This document shows positions 1 through 8,879 of a DNA stretch of 64,000 nucleotides, one piece after another. How positions within the stretch are numbered: the first letter of the stretch is position 1; each line of letters begins with the position of its first letter. Below the pieces are notes generated by a model that saw only the letters and a list, made by a program, of their open reading frames with translations, did not search any database and had not been told where the DNA came from. Source of the stretch: Limnohabitans sp. 15K (GTDB lineage Bacteria > Pseudomonadota > Gammaproteobacteria > Burkholderiales > Burkholderiaceae_C); the NCBI RefSeq assembly GCF_002778285.1, contig NZ_NESM01000001.1:576529-640528 (forward strand). Reading direction: 5' to 3'. A program made the position numbers and the translations under genes.

Positions 1-881
1 GTCATCGGCATAGGGTCATAGCCTTCCCGTTTGATGGCCGCGATCACTTCCGGGTCTTTCAAAACGCTGGCCAATGCAGGGACCCATTTGTCCATCACCT
101 CTTTGGGCAGACCGGCAGGTCCGACAATGCCAAACCAAATACTGGCATCAAATCCTGGAAATCCCGCTTCGGCCATGGTGGGAACATCGGGGAACATGCT
201 GCTGCGTTTGCTGGACGAGTCTGCCAAAGCGCGTAATTTGCCCGCTTGAATCTGAGAGGATGCCGAGCCCAATGACGAAAACAACACGGGCACATGACCA
301 CCGAGCAATTCGGTGATGGCGGGGCTCCCCCCTTTGTAAGGAATGTGGCCAATGTCCAGTTTCGCGGCGGCTTTGAATTGCTCACCTGCAAGGTGACCCA
401 CGCCACCTACCCCCGAGGTGCCGTAACTCCAATTTTTTGGATCTTTTTTAGCCAATTCAACCAAAGACTTCATGTCGGTCGCTTTGGAAGTGGGCAAAAC
501 CACCACCACGACGCCACCACCCCCGACCATCGAGATGGGTGTGAAACTGTTCAGAGGGTCATAGCCGAGTTTACGCATGTGTGGCAAGATCGTCATGGGC
601 CCTGAGTCCGTGATGTGCAAGGTGTAACCATCGGCAGGGGCTTTGGCTGTTATTTCAGCGGCCAGTGCAGCCCCAGCACCAGGCTTGTAATCGATCACAA
701 ATGGCTGCTTAAAAAGTCGGGCCAAGCGATCGGTAATGGGACGTACCAATTTATCAGCCGCGCCGCCAGGCGCATATCCAACCACCATGCGAATGGGTTT
801 TTCCGGGTACTCGGCTTTGGCGGGCGAGACCAATGCAGCCATGCAGAAGGTGGTCGTCAAAAGGGTTTTGAGCAGATGCAT
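1..881 (-). CDS. Bug-family (TctC) periplasmic solute-binding protein, 3' end cut by window edge
   Basis: About 293 residues are visible and the C-terminus lies outside the window. The start at 881 gives a Sec signal peptide of about 23 residues ending in AKA, followed by the family opening YPEKPIRMVVGYAPGG and the later signatures PGAG, APADGYT and HIPYKGG. Bug proteins bind small carboxylates in the periplasm and normally feed a TctAB permease, which is not in the window. The start codon sits 3 nt after the stop of the upstream oxidoreductase gene, so the two are probably co-transcribed and perhaps translationally coupled. The frame is open throughout. The family call is firm; the ligand is unknown. 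Confidence 0.9.
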   Translation of the reverse strand, partial: MHLLKTLLTTTFCMAALVSPAKAEYPEKPIRMVVGYAPGGAADKLVRPITDRLARLFKQPFVIDYKPGAGAALAAEITAKAPADGYTLHITDSGPMTILPHMRKLGYDPLNSFTPISMVGGGGVVVVVLPTSKATDMKSLVELAKKDPKNWSYGTSGVGGVGHLAGEQFKAAAKLDIGHIPYKGGSPAITELLGGHVPVLFSSLGSASSQIQAGKLRALADSSSKRSSMFPDVPTMAEAGFPGFDASIWFGIVGPAGLPKEVMDKWVPALASVLKDPEVIAAIKREGYDPMPM

Positions 882-884
882 GAT

Positions 885-1895
885 TCACTCCTGTGGATTG
901 ATGAGGTCGTCCGGAATCAAAACAATGGCGCCTTGCGTGGTTCGACTTTCAAGCAAGCGATGTGCCTCGCTGGCCAGACTCAGGGGGAGCACGCTTTCAA
1001 TGTCCAGGCGTATCGTAGGGTCGCCCAAAATGTCGAAGGCCTCTGCACTCATGGCGAGCATGTCCTCACGGTTGGCAATGTAGGTGCGCAATGTAGGACG
1101 GCAGACCCACAGCGACTTGCTGTGCAGGTCCTGCAAAGCGAACCCCTCAACTTGGCCTGATGCGGTTCCAAAGTTGACCACCAACCCCTTGGGCTCCAAA
1201 CATTTCAGGGAGCCCTCAAAAGTGTCTTTTCCGACGGAGTCAAACACCACACTCACGCCCTGACCCTGTGTGATGCGATGCACTTCGGAAACAAAATCCG
1301 CGTCTCGGTAATTGATGGCGAAATCAGCACCCAGTGCCAATGCGGTCTTGACCTTGATTTCACTGCCTGCTGTGGCCAAAACCACCAATCCCAAACGCTT
1401 GGCCCATTGCACCAAAATTTGACCCACGCCTCCGGCAGCGGCATGAACCAATACACGGGTGCCCGGGTTGAGCATGCGCATTTGTTTGAGCAAGTATTGA
1501 CATGTGAGTGCCCGAACCAACCCGGCAGCCAACCGAACATCGTCTACACCATGATCTACGGGAATGAGTCGATCTGCCGCCACCGCCACATGGGTACTGT
1601 AACTGCCCACACCTGCGTTGGTGTAAGTGACTTTTTGACCGAGTTGCAGGTCCTTGATTTGTGCCCCCAAAGCGATGACTGTGCCCACCGCATTGATGCC
1701 AGGCACAAAGGGGGGCTGGGGGTTATGTGAATGGGCTTGCCCCGCACGCAAATAAATATCGACAAAGTTAACGCCAATGGCTGTATGGGCCAAAACCACC
1801 TGGTGGGGAGCTGGCGTTGGTATATCAATCGAACGCTTTTGAATAACTTCTGGTCCGCCTATGGCCGTGACCTGCATTTCAAACGGAGATGCCAT
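885..1895 (-). CDS. zinc-independent NAD(P)H:quinone oxidoreductase (MDR family)
   Basis: 336 residues, the usual size for quinone oxidoreductase-like medium-chain reductases. A GroES-like N-terminal half carries GVNFVDIYLRAG (41-52), and the Rossmann half has the nucleotide-binding AAAGGVG (152-158). The cysteine/histidine set of zinc alcohol dehydrogenases is missing, which places it in the QOR branch that reduces quinones or enones with NADPH. The ATG at 1895 is preceded by GGAAAG at good spacing, so it is preferred to Met7. It is the first gene of a minus-strand pair with the Bug protein downstream. The true substrate cannot be read from sequence; enoyl or acryloyl reduction is also possible. 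Confidence 0.88.
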   Translation of the reverse strand: MASPFEMQVTAIGGPEVIQKRSIDIPTPAPHQVVLAHTAIGVNFVDIYLRAGQAHSHNPQPPFVPGINAVGTVIALGAQIKDLQLGQKVTYTNAGVGSYSTHVAVAADRLIPVDHGVDDVRLAAGLVRALTCQYLLKQMRMLNPGTRVLVHAAAGGVGQILVQWAKRLGLVVLATAGSEIKVKTALALGADFAINYRDADFVSEVHRITQGQGVSVVFDSVGKDTFEGSLKCLEPKGLVVNFGTASGQVEGFALQDLHSKSLWVCRPTLRTYIANREDMLAMSAEAFDILGDPTIRLDIESVLPLSLASEAHRLLESRTTQGAIVLIPDDLINPQE

Positions 1896-2144
1896 TTTGC
1901 TTTCCAGAAAATGAAGTCATGACTCAAGACCGTCTTGGTAAAGATGTGCAAGGCTCATCATTTGCAAAGTGTATTCAGACCCATAGTCAAAACTGTCGCC
2001 TAGCGGACTTTCGTCGGAATGCACCTTTGATCCAGTCATGGTTTCAATGACTTATCCCCCCCGCTAGGGTCGACTGTCGCACGGGTAACTTTTGAGCACC
2101 CCGATGAGGAACATACTTGAAGGCCACTGACTTGGAGTCGCTTC
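1896..2144. promoter_or_regulatory. divergent intergenic region between oxidoreductase and crotonase genes
   Basis: This 249-nt gene-free stretch must hold the promoters for both flanking divergent units. It contains an 8-bp inverted repeat, CCTAGCGG at 1999-2006 and CCGCTAGG at 2061-2068, and the octamer ACTGTCGC occurs twice (1992-1999 and 2073-2080). These may be operator half-sites, but no strong sigma-70 promoter can be picked by eye and chance is not excluded. Confidence 0.35.
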
Positions 2145-2942
2145 ATGAGCTTTTTAAAAACTGACAAGATGGCCGCCCACAAAGACAATCATGTGGGCTG
2201 GATCACCTTCAACAACCCGGCACGCCACAACGCTGTGTCGCTCGATATGTGGCAGGGGCTGGCGGATATTGCGAACGAATTTGCACGCGATGACGAGATC
2301 CGAGTGGTGGTGGTGCAAGGGGCCGGCGACAAAGCTTTTGTGTCGGGCGCAGACATTTCGGAATTTGCCCAGCAACGCGATTCTGCCGAAGCGACCCAAC
2401 GGTATGACGCGGTGGCTCAAGAAGGCATGCAAGCCCTGAAAAATCTCAACAAACCCACCCTGGCCATGATTCAGGGCTATTGCATTGGCGGCGGCGTGGC
2501 CGTGGCGCTGAACTGCGACATACGGATTGCATCAGACCCGTCACGCTTTGCTGTGCCTGCAGCCAAACTGGGGCTGGGCTATGAATTCGACGGGGTACGC
2601 AAACTGGTAGACATTGTCGGTCCGTCATTTGCGCAAGAAATATTTTTTACGGCACGGCAATTCAGCGCACCCGAGGCCCTTGCCATGGGGTTGATCAACC
2701 GCATGGTGCCCAAAGAAGAGCTGCTGGCGTATGTGACCCAATATGCCAACACCATCGCGGCCAACGCGCCCATGACCGTGGCCTCGATCAAAACCATTGT
2801 GGGTGAAATCGTCAAAGACGCGTCTTTACGCAATGTGGCCATGTGCGACCAATTGGTAGCGCAGTGCTTCAACAGCGCCGACTTCACCGAGGGGCGCACC
2901 GCCTTCATGGAAAAACGCAAACCGGTGTTCACTGGCCGCTGA
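2145..2942 (+). CDS. enoyl-CoA hydratase/isomerase (crotonase) family protein with altered active site
   Basis: 265 residues with the crotonase fold: oxyanion-hole motifs FVSGADISEF and CIGGGVAVALNCDIRIAS are clear, and the start is preceded by GGAG. Against classical hydratases, both catalytic glutamates appear to be replaced by alanine: the Glu normally following the GGG turn (GGGVAVALNCD here) and the Glu of the QPE-x-LLG segment (VPAAKLG here). It may therefore not be a simple hydratase; other crotonase-fold reactions such as decarboxylation, isomerisation or thioester hydrolysis are possible. A CaiB-type CoA-transferase follows 30 nt downstream on the same strand, suggesting a small acyl-CoA pathway. 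Fold certain, reaction unknown. Confidence 0.85.
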   Translation: MSFLKTDKMAAHKDNHVGWITFNNPARHNAVSLDMWQGLADIANEFARDDEIRVVVVQGAGDKAFVSGADISEFAQQRDSAEATQRYDAVAQEGMQALKNLNKPTLAMIQGYCIGGGVAVALNCDIRIASDPSRFAVPAAKLGLGYEFDGVRKLVDIVGPSFAQEIFFTARQFSAPEALAMGLINRMVPKEELLAYVTQYANTIAANAPMTVASIKTIVGEIVKDASLRNVAMCDQLVAQCFNSADFTEGRTAFMEKRKPVFTGR

Positions 2943-2972
2943 AATGTTCACGCTGATTCAAGAAAGCTCCCT

Positions 2973-4196
2973 ATGAAACTTCCCCTGTCTGGCCTGCGTG
3001 TTCTTGATCTGACCAACGTCTTGGCTGGCCCTTATTGCAGCATGGTCCTGGCAGACATGGGGGCCGAGGTCATCAAACTCGAAAACGCAGACAAAGGCGA
3101 CACATCGCGTCAGTTTGAGCCACAGGTCAATGGCGAGTCGTATTGTTTTGCAGTGCTCAACCGCAACAAACAGAGCATTGCCCTGAACCTCAAAGACCCA
3201 GCGGGGCTGAAGATCGCCCAACAGTTGGCGTCCAAGGCAGACATCGTGCTGGAGAACTTTCGCCCGGGTGTGGTCAAGCGCATGGGGTTGGACTACGAAC
3301 GCATTCGGGCAAACAACCCCGGCGTGATTTACGCCTCCATGTCAGGTTTTGGCCAGACCGGCCCCTATGGCCAAAAAGGCGGCTTTGACATCATTGCCCA
3401 GGGCATGTCCGGCATCATGATGATGACCGGCGAGCCCGGTGGACGTCCCGCCAAAGTGGGTATTGCGATGAACGACATTGCCAGTGGCGTCACGGCCCTG
3501 TCGGGGATTTTGGGTGCCTTGATTGGCAAACTGCGTTTTGGCGAAGGCCAGTACTTGGAGACCTCGCTTTTGGAAGCGGGGCTGGCCTGGACCCCTTGGG
3601 AATTCGGTGCCTATTTTGGGTCAGGTGAGATCCCTACCGCCACCGGAACCCGCCACAGGCGTTCGGCCCCTTACCAGGCCTATCGAACCTGCGATGGCTT
3701 TGTCACGGTGGGTGCAGGCACCCAAAAAATGTGGGTGAGCTTTTGTGAAAAAGTCATCAACCAACCCGACTGGTTACAACGCCCTGAATACCTGACACAA
3801 GCACTGCGCGTCAAAAATGTGGATGCGCTTGAACGCGACATTGAAACAGTGACGACACAACAAACAACGGCCCACTGGGTGGCGCTGCTGGATGCGGTGG
3901 GCATACCGGGGGGACCGGTTTTTGGCTACGAGCAAGCTCTGCACGACCCACATGTACTGGCCAGGCAAATGGTGCACGACATGGATCACCCCATCATTGG
4001 TCGCATGAAGACCTTGGGCTTGCCCATCAAATCGAGTGGGGCCTTGGGTAGCATACGAATGCCGGCACCGTGGCTGGGACAACACTCCAACGCTGTGCTT
4101 CAACAACTTGGCTATTCAAGCGATGACATAGACCGCTTGTTCGCGAATGGGACTGTATTTGACCAACACCCAGACAAGACGCATCCCGAGGTTTGA
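2973..4196 (+). CDS. CaiB/BaiF (class III) CoA-transferase
   Basis: 407 residues, typical for the formyl-CoA transferase/CaiB family, which moves CoA between carboxylic acids. The N-terminus has the nucleotide-like-fold signature LAGPYCSMVLADMGAEVIK, followed by NRNK and the segment GRPAKVGIAMND, in which Asp168 corresponds to the catalytic aspartate that forms the acyl anhydride. It lies directly downstream of the crotonase-fold gene on the same strand, so a pathway that activates an organic acid and then converts the CoA ester is a reasonable inference. The ORF ends 36 nt before the convergent Bug gene. Substrate not predictable. Confidence 0.9.
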   Translation: MKLPLSGLRVLDLTNVLAGPYCSMVLADMGAEVIKLENADKGDTSRQFEPQVNGESYCFAVLNRNKQSIALNLKDPAGLKIAQQLASKADIVLENFRPGVVKRMGLDYERIRANNPGVIYASMSGFGQTGPYGQKGGFDIIAQGMSGIMMMTGEPGGRPAKVGIAMNDIASGVTALSGILGALIGKLRFGEGQYLETSLLEAGLAWTPWEFGAYFGSGEIPTATGTRHRRSAPYQAYRTCDGFVTVGAGTQKMWVSFCEKVINQPDWLQRPEYLTQALRVKNVDALERDIETVTTQQTTAHWVALLDAVGIPGGPVFGYEQALHDPHVLARQMVHDMDHPIIGRMKTLGLPIKSSGALGSIRMPAPWLGQHSNAVLQQLGYSSDDIDRLFANGTVFDQHPDKTHPEV

Positions 4197-4232
4197 TGGC
4201 CTGCCCTGGGCGACACTGCTCAATCCAAGCGT

Positions 4233-5216
4233 TCAACTGTCCAAGGTAATTTTGGCGCGGCGGATCACATCGCCCCACTTCAAGTTGTCCAGACGCATTT
4301 GCTCACCGATTTGGGCCAGTGGCATGCGGCCCACTTCTTCCACACCCGTCTTGCGCAAAGCCTGCAGAACCTCGGGGTCATCCATGGTGGCGCGAAACGC
4401 TGAACGCAAGCGTTCCAAAGCCTCCGCAGGCACACCTGCGTTGGTCACAAAACAGTTCCAGGGTTTTTCGTCAAAGCCCTCAAAACCTTGCTCTGCAATG
4501 GTAGGCACCTCGGGCATGGTGCTTGAACGCTGGCCAGCAGACACGGCCAAAGCACGGATGCGACCGGTTTGAATATGCGGCATGGCAGGCCCCAGCGTAG
4601 AGACGGCCACATCCACCTGACCACCTACCAAATCGGCCATGTACTGAGCCGCCCCCTTGTAAGGCACATGGTTCATGGCGATGCCCGCACGCTGCTTGAA
4701 AATCTCTGCAATCAGGTGGTGCGGTGACCCCACACCTGCACTGGCGCAATTGAGTTTGTTGGGGTTGGCTTTGGCAAACGCAATCAGCTCTTGCAAATTG
4801 CGAACAGGCACAGACGGGTGGACCACCAGCACAAAAGGCAACTCGCCCAAATGGACCAGGGGCGTGAAAGCTTTGAGCGGGTCATAAGACACTTTGCGCA
4901 TGTTGGGCACATAAGCAAAAGCGGTGCTGTCAATCAAATGGACGGTGTAGCCATCGGCGGGCGCTTTTGCGGCAGCATCTGCGCCAATGGTGGTGCTGGC
5001 GCCGGGTCTGTAGTCCATCACGATGGGTTGTCCCAGCAATTTCTCGGCCTTGCCCCCCACAATCCTGGCCCATTGGTCAGCCCCACCACCTGCGGGATAG
5101 GGCACGATCATTTTGATCGGCTTTTCAGGAAATGGCCCGGCCCATGCTCTGCCCATCACACCCAGCGAAGCGGCACTCAGGCCAGCCCATTGAATCCACT
5201 GTCGTCTGCTGCTCAT
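4233..5216 (-). CDS. Bug-family (TctC) periplasmic solute-binding protein
   Basis: 327 residues, full length for the family. The N-terminus (MSSRRQWIQWAGLS, then a hydrophobic stretch ending AWA) carries paired arginines and may be a Tat-type rather than a Sec signal. The mature part begins PEKPIKMIVPYPAGGG and contains APADGYT and HVPYKGA, the usual Bug ligand-loop motifs. AGGAG lies 8 nt upstream of the ATG. No TctA or TctB permease subunit is adjacent, so it is an orphan binding protein that would need to share a permease or act as a sensor partner. Convergent with the CoA-transferase gene. Confidence 0.9.
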   Translation of the reverse strand: MSSRRQWIQWAGLSAASLGVMGRAWAGPFPEKPIKMIVPYPAGGGADQWARIVGGKAEKLLGQPIVMDYRPGASTTIGADAAAKAPADGYTVHLIDSTAFAYVPNMRKVSYDPLKAFTPLVHLGELPFVLVVHPSVPVRNLQELIAFAKANPNKLNCASAGVGSPHHLIAEIFKQRAGIAMNHVPYKGAAQYMADLVGGQVDVAVSTLGPAMPHIQTGRIRALAVSAGQRSSTMPEVPTIAEQGFEGFDEKPWNCFVTNAGVPAEALERLRSAFRATMDDPEVLQALRKTGVEEVGRMPLAQIGEQMRLDNLKWGDVIRRAKITLDS

Positions 5217-5341
5217 GTTTCGACTCCTGTTGATTAGGGGTCATTGATGATGTAACTCTGATGCATTCTTGGCTGTAATCCGCGTGACAGGCGGGTAGCT
5301 TGGGCTTGATGGCCGAGAGCAAAGACTCGGCAAGATTGGCT

Positions 5342-6673
5342 TTATCGAGTCATGGCGCCATAAACCAAATTTTGAACTTGCTCTCTGTAGTATTTTCTCA
5401 AATCGCCTGGCGCGGCAGTGCCAAAGACAACCACCAACTTGGCTTGCGGATCGGCAAAAAAGCCCGTTCCATAAGCACCATTCCAGCTGTATTCACCAAC
5501 ATTCCCAGGCACTGCTGCCAAGCCAGGCTCGGTCCTGACCGCAACGCCCAAACCGAATCCGTAACCTTCACGGTGTGGCTCAACAACGGCCACTCGGTTC
5601 ACGATGTTCTTGTTCATTTGATCACTGGTCATCAATTGAACGATCGCTGGGCTCAAAATTCTTCGGCCATTGAATTCACCACCGTTCACCAGCATTTGTC
5701 CAAATTTGAGGTAGTCGGGAACTGTGCCAAGTGAGCAGCCGCCACCGCACTGGAATTTGACCCCAGAAACAATCGGTAAAATGCTTTGCGGACTGTTGTT
5801 GAGGGGGTTGAGTTTGAAGGGGTGAGCCTGTCTCGATTTTTTATTGTCAGCGACATGAAAACCGGTATCACTCATGCCCAATGGTGCCCAAATGCTTTCA
5901 CGCAAATAGGTGTCCAAACTTTTACCCGATACTTTTTCAATGACAGCGCCAAGCACTTCGTGCGAGAGGCTGTACTCAAACACGGTTCCAGGTTGGTAAA
6001 CCAGTGGAACCTTCGTGATTTTTGACATGAACTCAACAGTTCCGCTCATATTGGCCGCGTCGTTACCAGAGGGGTAAAGATTTGCTGCCGCACCGGCTGT
6101 GTCTGGTCGGCCGCCGTATGTCAGCCCAGATGTGTGGCGCATCAAATCTTGAACGGTCATCGGATTTTTCACGTTCTGATAATCCATGGTTCCATCTGCT
6201 TTTTTGGTGGCCACTTTCATGTTGGCAACATCTGGGTAGTAGTCGGAGACCTTGCTGAACAGTGGCAGTTTTGCTTGTTGCGTCAACGTCAATGCTCCGA
6301 CTGAAACCATGGGCTTGGTCATGGAGGCCAGGGCAAAGATGCTGTCAACCTTCATGGGCTCCTGTGTTTCGGGGTTGAGCGTGCCATGCGCTTTCAGATA
6401 GACAAGTTTTCCGTTTCTGACAATTCCGATGACGCTGCCAGGGACCCGTTTTTTCTCTATTTCTGATGCAAAAAAAGCATCGATGCGCTTTAAGCCTTCG
6501 GCAGAAAATCCAGCTTCATTCAATGTTGATATTGGTATATCCAATGAACTGGGTTTGTTGACAAATTCATTGGCTTGGCTGGTCGTTGCAATCAATGCCG
6601 CTGAAACGGTGAGCAGAAGTTGAAATTTCATGATGGGGTGAAGAGATGTTGGATGACGCAACAATCCTGACAT
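5342..6673 (-). CDS. secreted serine hydrolase, beta-lactamase (class C/EstB) family
   Basis: 443 residues from the ATG at 6673, chosen because AAAGGGAG lies at ideal spacing; an in-frame Met15 (6631) gives a more compact signal peptide (MKFQLLLTVSAALIATTSQA) but has no ribosome-binding site. Catalytic motifs of the penicillin-recognising hydrolases are present: SMTK (Ser117, Lys120) and YSL (Tyr234). A WNGAYGT block near the C-terminus resembles EstB-type esterases. It is probably an exported esterase or transpeptidase-like hydrolase rather than an antibiotic-resistance enzyme. It reads away from the Bug gene at 6827. Two direct repeats sit immediately upstream. Confidence 0.88.
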   Translation of the reverse strand: MSGLLRHPTSLHPIMKFQLLLTVSAALIATTSQANEFVNKPSSLDIPISTLNEAGFSAEGLKRIDAFFASEIEKKRVPGSVIGIVRNGKLVYLKAHGTLNPETQEPMKVDSIFALASMTKPMVSVGALTLTQQAKLPLFSKVSDYYPDVANMKVATKKADGTMDYQNVKNPMTVQDLMRHTSGLTYGGRPDTAGAAANLYPSGNDAANMSGTVEFMSKITKVPLVYQPGTVFEYSLSHEVLGAVIEKVSGKSLDTYLRESIWAPLGMSDTGFHVADNKKSRQAHPFKLNPLNNSPQSILPIVSGVKFQCGGGCSLGTVPDYLKFGQMLVNGGEFNGRRILSPAIVQLMTSDQMNKNIVNRVAVVEPHREGYGFGLGVAVRTEPGLAAVPGNVGEYSWNGAYGTGFFADPQAKLVVVFGTAAPGDLRKYYREQVQNLVYGAMTR

Positions 6674-6684
6674 AAAGAACTCCC

Positions 6685-6709
6685 TTTCTCTAGGGGGTTT
6701 TCTCTAGGG
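6685..6709. repeat. two 11-bp direct repeats abutting the Shine-Dalgarno of the serine hydrolase gene
   Basis: TTTCTCTAGGG occurs at 6685-6695 and again at 6699-6709, a 14-bp period. On the minus strand this reads CCCTAGAGAAA twice, and the downstream copy runs straight into the ribosome-binding site (GGGAG) of the hydrolase gene. It could be an operator pair or a translational control element. Confidence 0.6.
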
Positions 6710-6826
6710 AAGGTCGCTCTTCATTGGGTCAATAACGGCAGGGAAATCGAGCATCAATCTACGGTTTATTTATGTGATACTGACATCGCCACCCTCGACG
6801 GTTGCACCCCATAACAAGGAGACAAC

Positions 6827-7810
6827 ATGCGTTTAAAACACCCTTTGAAACGAGTTTTAGCTGTGGCCTTCACCGCAGCACTTTTGCCGCTCAGTGCGCT
6901 CGCACAATCGTATCCGTCCAAGCCCATCAAAATGATTGTGCCGTTCCCAGCAGGAGGAACTACTGACATTGTGGCCCGTTTGGTTGCACAAAAGATGAGT
7001 GAGTCCATGGGGCAACCTGTCACGGTGGACAACCGGGGCGGCGCTGGGGGCAACATTGGTGCAGATTTGCTGGCCAAGTCACCAGCTGATGGCTACACCA
7101 TCATGATGCACAACCTGTCTTTCCCTTTGGCGGCGGTGGCTCAGGCATTGGCAAACCGCCTGCCGTTCAACGTCGATACCGACTTTGCTGGCGTGTCCAT
7201 CGCTATCTACGTTCCCTTCATCTGGACGGCCAGTCCTTCGGTGCCGGCAAAGGATCTGCGCGAATTGGCCACTTTGCTGAAAAACAACGCCAATTTGCAA
7301 TACAACTATGGATCAACAGGCCCTGGTTCGACCATGCACGTTTTGGGCGAAGCATTTAAAAAAGATGCGAACGTCAACATGACGCATATTCCTTTCAAAG
7401 GCGCAGCCCCTTTGAAGCAAGAAATGTTGGCAGGTCGCTTGCAGGTAGGAGGTGATCAGTTGTCATCATCCTTGGCCGAACTTAAAGCAGGCACCCTGAA
7501 GGCCCTGGCCACAACGGCTTCCAAACGCATCGCAGGTTTACCCGAAATCCCCACGGTCAAAGAACTGGGTTATCCCAACTTGGAACTGGAGGGTTGGAAC
7601 GGTGTTTTTGCTCCGGCCAAAACCCCCAAAGACATCATTGATCGTCTTAACAAAGAGGTCATTGCTGCGGTGCGCCACCCCGATGTGGCCAAGCGGCTGG
7701 CCGATCTTGGCGCAGAAGCGGTGGGTTCCAGCCCTGCAGCCCAAGATGCTATTTTGCGTAAACAAATGGACCAGTTCCGCGGCATCATCCGCGAGATGAA
7801 AATCGACTGA
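6827..7810 (+). CDS. Bug-family (TctC) periplasmic solute-binding protein
   Basis: 327 residues with a classical Sec signal (MRLKHPLKRVLAVAFTAALL..ALA) and mature start SYPSKPIKMIVPFPAGG. Family motifs GGAGGNIG, SPADGYT and HIPFKGA are all present. AAGGAG lies 6 nt upstream of the ATG, an unusually good site. It is the third Bug gene within 8 kb and, like the others, has no permease genes beside it. It diverges from the secreted hydrolase (6673) across 153 nt, and its transcript meets the dehydrogenase gene tail-to-tail at a strong hairpin. Confidence 0.92.
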   Translation: MRLKHPLKRVLAVAFTAALLPLSALAQSYPSKPIKMIVPFPAGGTTDIVARLVAQKMSESMGQPVTVDNRGGAGGNIGADLLAKSPADGYTIMMHNLSFPLAAVAQALANRLPFNVDTDFAGVSIAIYVPFIWTASPSVPAKDLRELATLLKNNANLQYNYGSTGPGSTMHVLGEAFKKDANVNMTHIPFKGAAPLKQEMLAGRLQVGGDQLSSSLAELKAGTLKALATTASKRIAGLPEIPTVKELGYPNLELEGWNGVFAPAKTPKDIIDRLNKEVIAAVRHPDVAKRLADLGAEAVGSSPAAQDAILRKQMDQFRGIIREMKID

Positions 7811-7819
7811 GCCGAACCA

Positions 7820-7840
7820 GGGCCAGCTCATCGCTGGCCC
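7820..7840. terminator. hairpin between convergent Bug and dehydrogenase genes
   Basis: Perfect 8-bp stem GGGCCAGC (7820-7827) with GCTGGCCC (7833-7840) around a 5-nt loop, located between two convergent stop codons. It lacks a long U-tract, so it may be a weak bidirectional terminator or a 3'-end stabiliser. Confidence 0.6.
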
Positions 7841-7849
7841 ACATTGTCT

Positions 7850-8788
7850 TTATTTGCCGACGCCGCCTTGGTTCAACCACCAAACAGGCAACTCGGTACA
7901 GTCTTTGTCGTCCAGACCGTTTTGTGCGGCCTGGTTGAACTTTTCCAAAGCCAACGATGTGAGCGGCAAATCGCGGTGTGTGAGGTGGCCTTGCGCCACC
8001 ATGGTTCTCAGGTCTTTGCGCATGGTGGCCACATTCACTGTCACCTGATCGCTCTTCTTTTGCTTCAATGTTTGTGCAATCATGGTCCCGCGAACCTTGA
8101 GCATGTTGGGCCCACCAGAGCTGTCTGACAAGATGTCGATCACACGCTGCGGGTCCAAGCCCAATGGCTCGACCAGCGACAACGCTTCGCTCAACGTTTG
8201 CCAGTACACCATGAGCGGGAGATTGACCGCCAGCTTCATGGTGGCACCCGCGCCATGCTGACCCACATGCTCTACCCTTTTGCACAGGGTTTGCAGCAGC
8301 GGCAATACTTTTTCCAAATCAAGGGCATCTCCGCCCACAAAACCCAAAAGCTTGCCTTCTTTGGCCGGCCCCACACTGCCGCCCACAGGGCACTCTAAAA
8401 AGACCGCGCCCAACGCAGAAATTTGTGCGGCCATGTCTTTCGGTTTGGCCGGCTGAACAGTGCTCATGTCGATGAAGATTTTGCGATTGTCAAGCTGTGC
8501 CCGACCACTGGCGTTGGAAGCCGCTTGCATGGTGGCCAATTCGGCCAGCAGGCCGTTTGGCCCTGCATAGACTTCATCCAAGGCTGCCTCATCCGTGAGC
8601 AATGTCAAAACCACATCGACAGCGGCGGTCAACGCTTGGGGGCTTTGCGCCCACTTGGCCCCAGCATCCCGCAAGCCTTGCGCCTTTTGCGAGGAGCGAT
8701 TCCAGACCGTCAGGTCATAGCCTTGACTCAACAAGCGAGTGCCAATCGCTGCGCCCATTTTGCCAATGCCTGCAATACCGATTTTCAT
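7850..8788 (-). CDS. NAD(P)-dependent beta-hydroxyacid dehydrogenase (3-hydroxyisobutyrate dehydrogenase family)
   Basis: 312 residues. The N-terminal Rossmann domain starts at residue 2 with GIAGIGKMG. The substrate-binding block is recognisable as FIDMSTVQP, ECPVGGSVGPAKEG and the helix GAGATMKLAVN, where Lys185 matches the catalytic lysine of the family. The family oxidises 3-hydroxyisobutyrate, tartronate semialdehyde or related acids and also includes imine reductases, so the substrate is open. It is convergent with the Bug gene; its own promoter would lie in 8789-8879 or further upstream. Confidence 0.88.
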   Translation of the reverse strand: MKIGIAGIGKMGAAIGTRLLSQGYDLTVWNRSSQKAQGLRDAGAKWAQSPQALTAAVDVVLTLLTDEAALDEVYAGPNGLLAELATMQAASNASGRAQLDNRKIFIDMSTVQPAKPKDMAAQISALGAVFLECPVGGSVGPAKEGKLLGFVGGDALDLEKVLPLLQTLCKRVEHVGQHGAGATMKLAVNLPLMVYWQTLSEALSLVEPLGLDPQRVIDILSDSSGGPNMLKVRGTMIAQTLKQKKSDQVTVNVATMRKDLRTMVAQGHLTHRDLPLTSLALEKFNQAAQNGLDDKDCTELPVWWLNQGGVGK

Positions 8789-8879
8789 TTCATCTCCTCA
8801 GAATGGATCTCTATTTTGCTCGGAATATGGCCTTCCGAAGAAATAATCGGGTCTCTTGGTTGGTCTTTGGCTTGCCCAA

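Noticed and set aside
5342..6673. Serine hydrolase as a beta-lactamase resistance gene
   Set aside because: SxxK and YSL are shared by esterases and peptidases of the family; the C-terminal WNGAYGT block fits EstB-type enzymes better.
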